Shown piece by piece: positions 52,904 through 59,914 of a stretch of 64,000 bases of DNA. The translations under genes were made by a program, and so were the position numbers. The notes under the pieces are model-generated. The model was not told where the DNA came from. It saw only the letters and a list, made by a program, of their open reading frames with translations, and made no database searches. This DNA is from Bacteroidota bacterium (lineage in GTDB: Bacteria > Bacteroidota > Bacteroidia > Bacteroidales > Prolixibacteraceae), in the NCBI GenBank assembly GCA_023251435.1, contig JAHEYU010000005.1:62001-126000 (forward strand), read 5' to 3'. Numbering within the stretch: the first letter of the stretch is position 1; the number at the start of each line of letters is the position of its first letter.

Positions 52904-53620
52904 TTATTTGCAACAACTGCCCTTTTCTACTTTCACATGCGGTTCAAGCTTTTCGCTTGTCGGACTTATGTATGGAATTCCCAGAGATAAGCCTCTCAGA
53001 ATAAACAGAACGCCAAGCAGAAATACAAAATAGGGAACCACTTTCTGCATTTTACTGCGCACCCCTTGTCCGATGGCTTCACTTGCCAGGGTAGCCAACA
53101 GCAATAGGGGGATGGTTCCTATTCCGAAAAGCATCATAAAAAGTGCACCCGTCATAACTGTTCCTGAACCGATGGCACCTGCTATGGCTACATAAACCAG
53201 TCCGCAAGGTAATAATCCATTGAGCAAACCGATCATCAGAAGCGAAAAATAGGAGCGGTCGGTGAAAAGCTTTCTTAACCTTGTGATCAGGCGGGCGGAA
53301 AAGCCGGTGAACAGGTTTCCAATGGTGATCTTTTCTCTGAAAAAGAATGGAAACAATACGCTGATAATCATGGCTACACCGAGCAAAATAGATGTCCATT
53401 GCTGAAATCCGGCCATGTGAATTCCTTGACCCAATAAGCCAAATAAAATACCTAAAATGCTGTAAGTAATAACCCTGCCTGAATTGTACAAGACAGCTCC
53501 TGAAATTTTCGAAATCAGGTTGTGTTTTTTCAGTGGAAGTGCCACCACAATTGGCCCGCACATTCCGATGCAATGAAAACTGCCGATAAGGCCGATGGTT
53601 AAAGGTGTGATGAAGTCCAT
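52904..53620 (-). CDS. SafE/UreH-type integral membrane protein of the cbb3 cluster
   Basis: A 238-residue protein of the DsbD_2-like SafE family with six predicted helices. The signature GLIGSFHCIGMCGPIVVALP near the N-terminus and GLLNGLLPCGLVYVAI mid-protein carry the paired Cys residues seen in copper-handling relatives. It ends KGSCCK, a possible metal-binding tail. Homologues follow ccoH in many cbb3 clusters. Here a toxin-antitoxin pair intervenes between it and ccoH. A 96-base gap separates it from sco. Confidence 0.87.
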   Translation of the reverse strand: MDFITPLTIGLIGSFHCIGMCGPIVVALPLKKHNLISKISGAVLYNSGRVITYSILGILFGLLGQGIHMAGFQQWTSILLGVAMIISVLFPFFFREKITIGNLFTGFSARLITRLRKLFTDRSYFSLLMIGLLNGLLPCGLVYVAIAGAIGSGTVMTGALFMMLFGIGTIPLLLLATLASEAIGQGVRSKMQKVVPYFVFLLGVLFILRGLSLGIPYISPTSEKLEPHVKVEKGSCCK

Positions 53621-53624
53621 AAGT

Positions 53625-53924
53625 TTAAATAGAAAAAGGCTTGTTTTTATCTTGGCGATTGTCCCAAAAGGAAACTATTTTGACTTGATTTTTATGGATT
53701 TCATAAAAGATTAAATAAACTTTCATTGGGATTACCCGGGTTGTTTTATTTGATGTAAGTCTCCCAATAAATTCATTTCCTGAAAGCGCTTTCAATAAAT
53801 CTTCTATTTCATTTAAGATTTTAAGGCTGTAATTTATGTTGCCATTTCTTACAATATAAAAATCAAGAACAGCTTTCAATTGATCACTGGCATGGACAGA
53901 CCAAATTATTTTTTTGTTAGCCAT
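53625..53924 (-). CDS. RelE/ParE-family toxin
   Basis: A 99-residue toxin of the RelE/ParE fold: IIWSVHASDQLKAVLDFYI at the N-terminus, EIEDLLKALSGNEFIGRL in the helix pair, and the C-terminal beta strands YLIFYEIHKNQVKIVSFWDNR with the conserved Arg-rich end. Either ribosome-dependent mRNA cleavage or gyrase inhibition is possible. It overlaps the antitoxin gene by 19 bases and is 4 bases from safE. Confidence 0.88.
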   Translation of the reverse strand: MANKKIIWSVHASDQLKAVLDFYIVRNGNINYSLKILNEIEDLLKALSGNEFIGRLTSNKTTRVIPMKVYLIFYEIHKNQVKIVSFWDNRQDKNKPFSI

Positions 53925-54151
53925 TTTTTCATATTTGTCAGTAGAAGATCATTATCAATTGATTCACCATTCTTAATTTCTTCTCTGCCTTTTTCGATAG
54001 AAACTTCCTGCTCCGAAGATAATTGATATAAGGACTGCTCTGATGAATCAAAAATCGTCTGAACAGCTTTCAGAAAATTCAAATCTTTCGAGTCTCTGAT
54101 CCTCGAGATCAAATTGTTTTTTATTTGAGTAGTCATGTCCATAAGGCTCAT
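53906..54151 (-). CDS. Antitoxin paired with RelE/ParE toxin
   Basis: An 81-residue acidic protein (SEQEVSIEKGREEIKNGESIDN, ending LTNMKKWLTKK) encoded upstream of and overlapping the toxin by 19 bases, the usual type II arrangement. The N-terminal half is helical (QIKNNLISRIRDSKDLNFLKAV) and could form the DNA-binding or dimerising part, with the acidic C-terminal half wrapping the toxin. The start could be a nearby downstream ATG. Confidence 0.8.
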   Translation of the reverse strand: MSLMDMTTQIKNNLISRIRDSKDLNFLKAVQTIFDSSEQSLYQLSSEQEVSIEKGREEIKNGESIDNDLLLTNMKKWLTKK

Positions 54152-54236
54152 TTTTTAACTTCTATCAAAAGTAAATATTTTTTATCAATTGAGTAAAGTA
54201 ACGTTTGCTATTTATGTTTGCTAGTCATCGTTTAAT

Positions 54237-54689
54237 TTACCGTTCAACAGCAATCTCTTCTTCCTGAAAATAGGAAACCGCGTTTGCCTTCCAGTCAATT
54301 TTTACCTGATATCTCCCTTTCTCAAGGTTTTTCATGTCGATGATTTGCGAAAAAGCGGTATCCACTTTAACGCCAAGGCTGAAATCTCTTCTTGCCTCCA
54401 CCGGACTGTAGAAATGTATTTTGCCTGAATATTCCTGATGGTTAGCCAAATTTGGAAATTTCAGTTTTAAAGTGTCATCCGAAAGTTCGAAAGCAATTTT
54501 CGTTTCTAGGGCGGCAGTATTTCCAACTTTTTCGATATGCTGCTGGTAGGTAATCGATTTCTGATAATAGTCGTTGTCAACCAAATCAAAGTCCTGCCTC
54601 ACCGCAATCGAGACCAGCACCAGCATTCCGCTGATCATCACTATCAATGCAATTACGATACCTGTTCCCCAATTGAATTTTATCTTCAT
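54237..54689 (-). CDS. ccoH: FixH/CcoH-family assembly protein
   Basis: A 150-residue protein with one N-terminal membrane helix (GIVIALIVMISGMLVLVSIAV) and a periplasmic beta domain starting DLVDNDYYQKSITYQQHIEK, the typical FixH region. It is needed for cbb3 oxidase assembly. It follows ccoG by 92 bases of repeat-rich DNA and precedes the toxin-antitoxin pair. Confidence 0.9.
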   Translation of the reverse strand: MKIKFNWGTGIVIALIVMISGMLVLVSIAVRQDFDLVDNDYYQKSITYQQHIEKVGNTAALETKIAFELSDDTLKLKFPNLANHQEYSGKIHFYSPVEARRDFSLGVKVDTAFSQIIDMKNLEKGRYQVKIDWKANAVSYFQEEEIAVER

Positions 54690-54694
54690 ATCTC

Positions 54695-54790
54695 AAATAG
54701 TTCCAAATATTAAGTTCCAAGATTAATCATTATTTGTCATTGATTGTCAGTCGAATGACCACTCCTGCACACTTTGACTGATCACTGTTT
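54695..54790. repeat. Mixed heptad repeat region between ccoG and ccoH
   Basis: Contains TTCCAA units (54701, 54715), a GTCATTGATTGTCA stretch (ATGAC type) and ACTTTG-ACTGATC-ACTG units (54771-54787) of the CTGAACA type. The ccoG stop codon (54782-54784) lies inside the last unit. Confidence 0.6.
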
Positions 54791-56194
54791 TTCGTCCAAC
54801 TCATTCGGTCCAACAAACGTGGTCGTTATTTTATCAATCATCTTTCCATTTTCGAATATGCCAATTTCCAAATGGCTGTTCGACGATTTTACGTTTTCCT
54901 TTTTCAGCACGATGAGCAGGTTTCGCTTTGCAACTTCGCCTTTCTCAACCTTCAGCGGATCTCCCATCAGTAGGATTTCACCTTCAGGAGAAAGTAGTTT
55001 TAATTCGATACTGACCGTCGAATTGGTTTTGTTGACCATTTGCAAATTGTATAAATTGCTGTATTTGTCAGCTCCGTATTCCTGAAACATGGTTCCGGGC
55101 GAGCGGTTGACCGATGTTTCCACATCTCCGCGAACGGTAAACAAATATGTCATTACAATAAGTAAGGCAATCAATACTGAAGAATATGCGATTACACGCG
55201 CATTGAACTTTATGCTTTTCCCCTCCGAAATCGATTTTTCAGAAGCGAAACGGATCAATCCATTTGGTTTTTTTACCTTTTTCATCACCGAGTTGCAGGC
55301 GTCAATACAGGCTGTACAATTGATGCATTCAAGTTGGGTTCCGTTGCGGATGTCGATTCCGGTCGGGCAAACTGCCACGCAGCTGTAGCAATTGATGCAG
55401 TCGCCGTGTTCACTTCTGCGGTTTTCTGCGTTTCTGCGGGGCTCACCGCGTTTGTAGTCGTAGGCCACCAGAATGGTATTTACATCGAGCATAACACCCT
55501 GCAAGCGGCCATAAGGACAAACAATGGTGCAAACCTGTTCGCGAAACCAGGCAAATACGAAATAATGAATTCCGGTAAATACCAAGGCGCCCATTAATAA
55601 GCCTGATCTTTGCAAGGGCCAGCCATCCATGATTTCTCCGAGCTTTTCGGTTCCGGTGACGTAGGAAATAAAAGTTAAAATGGTGAAGAACGAAATTAGC
55701 AGGAAAATGCCGTGTTTTAGTATCCGTTTCAGGATTTTTATCGCGTCAGCCTCCTGCTCTGCAAGTTCTTTTTGTTTTTCTGCATTCCCATCAATCAGAT
55801 ACTCAATGGGGCGATATAAAAACTCCAGAAAGACCGTTTGAGGACAAACCCATCCGCAGAAAATCCTTCCGTAGATAACCGTAAATAGTACAATGAACAC
55901 TACCAGCGTAATGATTGCCAACACCAGTAAGTGAAAATCCTGCGGGTAAAAAGTAGTGCCAAACAAAACAAATTTACGTTGCAGAAAATTAAGGAAAATC
56001 AGAGGATCGCCATTGATTTTCAGGAATGGGGCCAGGTAGAAAAAAGTGAGCAATGTCCAGGCAATAATTCTCCGGATATTGTAAAGATTTCCTTTTGGCA
56101 TTTTCGGGAATAGCCAGACCCGTTTGCCATCTTTTCCAAACGTTGACGGCCGGTCTCTGAAGGTCGTTTCCTGAAAATTGTCCTTAGATTCCAT
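54782..56194 (-). CDS. ccoG: Cytochrome c oxidase accessory protein CcoG (FixG/RdxA)
   Basis: A 470-residue membrane-bound polyferredoxin, a Cu(II) reductase for cbb3 assembly. Five helices, with CGWVCPQTVFLEFLYRPIE and CTIVCPYGRLQGVML, then two cluster motifs CINCYSCVAVCPTG and CINCTACIDACNSV, and a C-terminal Ig-like domain (TVSIELKLLSPEG). The stop codon lies inside a heptad repeat. It begins 3 bases after the ccoP stop. Confidence 0.96.
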   Translation of the reverse strand: MESKDNFQETTFRDRPSTFGKDGKRVWLFPKMPKGNLYNIRRIIAWTLLTFFYLAPFLKINGDPLIFLNFLQRKFVLFGTTFYPQDFHLLVLAIITLVVFIVLFTVIYGRIFCGWVCPQTVFLEFLYRPIEYLIDGNAEKQKELAEQEADAIKILKRILKHGIFLLISFFTILTFISYVTGTEKLGEIMDGWPLQRSGLLMGALVFTGIHYFVFAWFREQVCTIVCPYGRLQGVMLDVNTILVAYDYKRGEPRRNAENRRSEHGDCINCYSCVAVCPTGIDIRNGTQLECINCTACIDACNSVMKKVKKPNGLIRFASEKSISEGKSIKFNARVIAYSSVLIALLIVMTYLFTVRGDVETSVNRSPGTMFQEYGADKYSNLYNLQMVNKTNSTVSIELKLLSPEGEILLMGDPLKVEKGEVAKRNLLIVLKKENVKSSNSHLEIGIFENGKMIDKITTTFVGPNELDEKQ

Positions 56195-56197
56195 TGT

Positions 56198-56827
56198 TTA
56201 GTTCTTTACAAATTTCTCACCCTCCGGCGCTTTCTGGTTTGGCGGATTTGTTCCCTGCAGACTCAAAATATAGGTGATCACATTGTTAATCTGTGTTTTA
56301 TTCAATTGACTTTTGTACGAAATCATGCCTTTTTCAATAACACCTTCATTGATTACCTTTAGCAAATCTTCAGGTTTTCCGCCATGAATCCAGTATTCGT
56401 CGGTGAAATTCGGCCCAACCAATCCTTCTCCAAATTTGCCATGACAAACCAGACATGTTTTATCATAAATGACTTTTCCTGCGGCAAGTATTTGCTCCTC
56501 AGAAAGGGGCGCAACGGTTGCCGTTTTTGTGGCTTCTTCACTTACCGCAACATCTGTTTTGGCTTTGGCCGCCATCATTTCTTTACGGTATTCTTTTCGT
56601 TGTACAATGTCTTCATCTTCAAATACAAAAAGCAATATCAGGTATGAGAATGAAATAACAATAGTCACATAAAAAAGATATTTCAACCAAGGAGGAAGTG
56701 GATTGTCGAGCTCTTTGATCCCATCATATTCATGATCGCCTCCGAAATATTTAATTTGCGTTGCATCATCTACTTCCTGATGTAACTCTTCTCGTTCTTC
56801 TATTGGTTTATCATCATTTGTATGCAT
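56198..56827 (-). CDS. ccoP: cbb3-type oxidase subunit III (CcoP), single heme c
   Basis: A 209-residue subunit: CcoP N-terminal region (HEYDGIKELDNPLPPWLKYLF) with one helix (VTIVISFSYLILLFVF), then one cytochrome c domain (CLVCHG, axial Met near GMISYKS). Proteobacterial CcoP has two heme c domains. The start is uncertain: an upstream in-frame ATG at 56899 would add 24 residues. It lies 204 bases after ccoQ. Confidence 0.92.
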   Translation of the reverse strand: MHTNDDKPIEEREELHQEVDDATQIKYFGGDHEYDGIKELDNPLPPWLKYLFYVTIVISFSYLILLFVFEDEDIVQRKEYRKEMMAAKAKTDVAVSEEATKTATVAPLSEEQILAAGKVIYDKTCLVCHGKFGEGLVGPNFTDEYWIHGGKPEDLLKVINEGVIEKGMISYKSQLNKTQINNVITYILSLQGTNPPNQKAPEGEKFVKN

Positions 56828-57012
56828 AATTTCTGGTTTTTGCAATTTGTATTCAGTTTTATCTTTTTGTGTGACTACATTTTTGAAGACCAATTCCATC
56901 CCGTCCGAAAGTGGTCAAAGCATTGTTCTGCTTTATGCCGCGGACGATTTACATCTTCTATTATCTCTATCTACAAATATTTCGCACCTCTGGTGCCTTT
57001 TCCCTTTTCTCC

Positions 57013-57047
57013 ATGCCCCACGCTCTTTGCCCTATGCTCCACGCTTT
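57013..57047. repeat. Heptad repeat array, TGCTCCACGC type
   Basis: Five units in 7-bp register at 57013 (ATGCCCC), 57020 (ACGCTCT), 57027 (TTGCCCT), 57034 (ATGCTCC) and 57041 (ACGCTTT), alternating two unit types. The ccoQ stop codon (57032-57034) and its last codons are inside it. Confidence 0.7.
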
Positions 57048-57223
57048 TCATTGCCGGTGGTCACCGAGTCCTCCAAAGGCATATTACTGAACTCATCAAT
57101 TTCTTCTTTCTTCATCCTGAATGCATTGATGGTAACGAAAATGAAGAAAGTGAAGAAAATAAAAAAGCCTATCAGTGCATAAATTTCAACATGAAATATA
57201 TTGCGTAATGTATCACCTACCAT
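57032..57223 (-). CDS. ccoQ: cbb3-type oxidase subunit CcoQ
   Basis: A 63-residue protein with one helix (IYALIGFFIFFTFFIFVTI) and a charged cytoplasmic tail (RMKKEEIDEFSNMPLED), matching CcoQ/FixQ. It is 3 bases downstream of ccoNO. Its last codons (EKRGA) and stop arise from a heptad repeat. Confidence 0.85.
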   Translation of the reverse strand: MVGDTLRNIFHVEIYALIGFFIFFTFFIFVTINAFRMKKEEIDEFSNMPLEDSVTTGNEKRGA

Positions 57224-57226
57224 AGC

Positions 57227-59368
57227 TTATTTTTTTACAGGTTTGTTCATAATGTCAACTCCAAGTCGCTGCATATAAGCAATCAAAGCGATTATTTCAC
57301 GGTTGCTGTCGGTTTGGATTCCGGCTGTCGCCAGATCTTTGGCGATGCTGTCGGCCTGCGCTTTTAAATCAGCAATGGCCTGCTGTTCGTAATTGTCGGG
57401 GTAGGGGACGCCCAATAATTTCATTGCCCTTATTTTTCCAGGAGTCGATTGAATGTCGATTTCCTTTTTCGCCAGCCACGGATAAGCCGGCATAATGGAT
57501 GCTTCGTTCATTTTCTGCGGATCGATGAAATGGTTGTAATGCCATGAATTTGGTTTGTATATTTTCCCGGTTTTTACTCCTTCGCGCGCCAAATCTGGTC
57601 CGGTACGTTTTGATCCAAACTGGAACGGATGATCATAGACCGATTCGCCGGCTTTTGAATATTCGCCGTATCGTTCAGTTTCGGAGCGGAATGGCCGGAT
57701 CATCTGCGAATGGCAATTATAACAACCTTCTTTTACGTAAATGTCCCTTCCCTGCAATTCGAGCGGTGTGTATGGTTTTACGCTTGTGATGGTCGGAATA
57801 TTTGATTTGATCAGGTAGGTCGGAATCACTTCAACGATTCCGCCAATCAGTATGGCAATGGTCGCAAAAATCAGGAAACGGATTGGTTTGCGTTCCAGAA
57901 AACGGTGTCCTGATTCTGTCGAAGTTTTTCCATCGGGCAATACTTCCATCGCAGGAGCCTGTGCTTCTTCTTCGGCAACAAACGAACCTGCCTGTATTGT
58001 TTTTACCACATTGAACACCAGAATTAAGAATCCGGCAACGTATAAAAATCCGCCAAATGCCCTGATGGTGTACATCGGAATCAATTGTGCCACTGTTTCA
58101 AGGAAATTTGGATACATTAAAAATCCGTCAGGAGTAAACTGTTTCCACATCAATGCCTGAGTAATTCCGCCGATATAAAGTGGAACTGCATAAAAAACGA
58201 TGGCAAGAGTGGCAATCCAAAAGTGTACGTTGGCTAGTTTGGTTGAATAAAGTTTTGTGTTGTAAAGGCGAGGAATCAGCCAGTAAATCATACCGAAAGT
58301 CAACATTCCGTTCCAGCCAAGTGCGCCAATGTGAACGTGCCCGATGGTCCAGTCGGTAAAGTGACTGATGGCATTTACTGTTTTGAATGACAGCAATGGA
58401 CCTTCAAAAGTTGACATTCCGTAGGCAGTGATACCCACCACGAACATTTTCAGTACAGGATCACGGCGTACTTTATCCCATGCGCCGCGAAGGGTGAGCA
58501 ATCCGTTGATCATACCTCCCCAACTTGGGGCGAGCAACATGACCGAAAAGGTGGTTCCCAGCGCCTGAAGCCAATCGGGCAGTGAACTGTACAGCAAGTG
58601 GTGTGGTCCGGCCCAGATATACAAGAAAATGAGCGACCAGAAATGTACAATGGACAGTTTGTAGGAATAAACAGGGCGACCTGAAACTTTGGGAATAAAA
58701 TAATACATCATTCCCAGAAATGGTGTTGTCAGGAAGAATGCCACCGCATTGTGTCCATACCACCACTGTACCAAGGCATCCTGAACGCCTGCGTACAGCG
58801 TATAACTTTTCAGGAAACTCACAGGTACTGCCAACGAATTGAAAATATGAAGAACAGCTACTGTAACCCAGGTAGCTATGTAAAACCAGATTGAAACATA
58901 AATATGACTTGTGCGGCGTTGCAAAATTGTTCCAAACATGTTCCATCCAAAAACCACCCAAACCAGGGTAATTGCAATGTCGATGGGCCATTCAAGCTCG
59001 GCGTATTCTTTACCGGTTGTAAATCCGGCAAGCAAAGTAACGGCTGCTGCCACAATAATCGATTGCCAACCCCAGAAATGGATTTTGCCCAACAATTCGC
59101 TGTACATGCGAGTTTTCAGCAATCGTTGCAGTGAATAATAAACCGCTGTAAAAATGGCATTTCCAACGAAGGCAAAAATAACAGCATTGGTATGTACCGG
59201 CCGGGTTCGCCCAAAGGTGGTGAATTCGAGCCCGAAATTCATCCACGGTATAAATATTTGAAGGGCAACCAGCAAGCCCGCCAATAAACCGACAACACCC
59301 CAAACAATTGTTGCAATTGCAAAATTGCGGGTCATTCGGTTGTCGTACGAAAATTTTTGTTGTTCCAT
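57227..59368 (-). CDS. ccoNO: cbb3-type oxidase subunits I and II fused (CcoNO)
   Basis: A 713-residue fusion. The first ~480 residues are the 12-helix heme-copper subunit CcoN, including TNAVIFAFVGNAIF, QWWYGHNAVAFFLTTPFLG (CuB ligands) and HVHIGALGWNGML. The last ~200 residues are CcoO, with an anchor helix (FLIFATIAILIGGIVEVIP) and the heme c site GCYNCHSQMIRPF, then HYNHFIDPQKMNEASIMPAY with axial Met. The fusion is usual in Bacteroidota. It is high-affinity and acts at low oxygen. Confidence 0.97.
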   Translation of the reverse strand: MEQQKFSYDNRMTRNFAIATIVWGVVGLLAGLLVALQIFIPWMNFGLEFTTFGRTRPVHTNAVIFAFVGNAIFTAVYYSLQRLLKTRMYSELLGKIHFWGWQSIIVAAAVTLLAGFTTGKEYAELEWPIDIAITLVWVVFGWNMFGTILQRRTSHIYVSIWFYIATWVTVAVLHIFNSLAVPVSFLKSYTLYAGVQDALVQWWYGHNAVAFFLTTPFLGMMYYFIPKVSGRPVYSYKLSIVHFWSLIFLYIWAGPHHLLYSSLPDWLQALGTTFSVMLLAPSWGGMINGLLTLRGAWDKVRRDPVLKMFVVGITAYGMSTFEGPLLSFKTVNAISHFTDWTIGHVHIGALGWNGMLTFGMIYWLIPRLYNTKLYSTKLANVHFWIATLAIVFYAVPLYIGGITQALMWKQFTPDGFLMYPNFLETVAQLIPMYTIRAFGGFLYVAGFLILVFNVVKTIQAGSFVAEEEAQAPAMEVLPDGKTSTESGHRFLERKPIRFLIFATIAILIGGIVEVIPTYLIKSNIPTITSVKPYTPLELQGRDIYVKEGCYNCHSQMIRPFRSETERYGEYSKAGESVYDHPFQFGSKRTGPDLAREGVKTGKIYKPNSWHYNHFIDPQKMNEASIMPAYPWLAKKEIDIQSTPGKIRAMKLLGVPYPDNYEQQAIADLKAQADSIAKDLATAGIQTDSNREIIALIAYMQRLGVDIMNKPVKK

Positions 59369-59391
59369 AGAGTATTAGTTTTTTAATAATT

Positions 59392-59473
59392 CCAAGTTCC
59401 AAATTTCAAGTTTCAGGCTCTGTTTAAAGTTCAACGTTTAAAGTTGCTCCAAACTGAACACTGATCACCGAGA
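59392..59473. repeat. Heptad repeats between ccoS and ccoNO
   Basis: CCAAGTT-type units at 59392, 59399, 59406 and 59413, then weaker heptads, then ACTGAAC (59453), ACTGATC (59460) and ACCGAGA (59467). Two unit types are joined in one array. The ccoS stop codon (59465-59467) lies inside. Confidence 0.75.
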
Positions 59474-59746
59474 CTGCCTACTTCTTTTCCAGAACCTTTT
59501 TTCTATCAACTGCGACTGATCACTGCGACTTTTTTTTTTTTCGTTTTTTTCTGCCAACTGTGACTGATCACTGCGACTCTTCTCTTTTTCTGTATCACTC
59601 TTCACCTCCGGATCGTCAAACAACATCCTGACCGATGGCGTGTAGGTATCTTCGTACTGGCCATTTTTTACCGACCAGATGAAAGCAATCAGGAATGCAC
59701 CTGCCATAATGATTGCTGCAAATACCAATACGAATACTACTGACAT
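59465..59746 (-). CDS. ccoS: cbb3 maturation protein CcoS with repeat-derived tail
   Basis: CcoS is a small membrane protein needed for cofactor insertion in cbb3 oxidase. Residues 1-48 are canonical: one helix (VFVLVFAAIIMAGAFLIAF), WSVKNGQYEDTYTPSVRML and FDD. The remaining ~43 residues are a basic tail with two 16-residue repeats, each starting KSRSDQSQL, that are the translation of an intergenic heptad repeat. Typical CcoS is about 50-70 residues. The tail also includes a 12-base poly-A coding run. Gap to ccoNO: 96 bases of repeats. Confidence 0.9.
   Translation of the reverse strand: MSVVFVLVFAAIIMAGAFLIAFIWSVKNGQYEDTYTPSVRMLFDDPEVKSDTEKEKSRSDQSQLAEKNEKKKSRSDQSQLIEKRFWKRSRQSR
59507..59578. 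repeat. 48-bp direct repeat inside ccoS, ACTGATC heptad type
   Basis: A 24-base element at 59507-59530 and 59555-59578, one mismatch, exactly 48 bp apart, each internally in 7-bp register (ACTGCG, ACTGATC, ACTGCGA). On the minus strand it encodes SRSDQSQL. Confidence 0.85.
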
Positions 59747-59795
59747 ATCTCCAATATTTTAGTTATCTCTCATTAAAATCATAACTTTTAAATAG

Positions 59796-59895
59796 TTGTC
59801 ATTTGTTGTCTGTTGTCATTCATAGTCATTTGTTGTCATTGATCCTGCCTTATAATGACTATGAATGACAATTTAATGACAACTAATGACAACTC
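59796..59895. repeat. ATGAC/GTCAT repeat with 18-bp inverted repeat
   Basis: TTGTCATTCATAGTCATT (59813-59830) and its exact reverse complement (59854-59871), 23-base loop. Outside the stem, more GTCAT/ATGAC units occur at about 10-bp spacing. It lies in the 168-base gap between ccoI and ccoS. Confidence 0.8.
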
Positions 59896-59914
59896 TGACT
59901 ACTAAACGTAAAAC

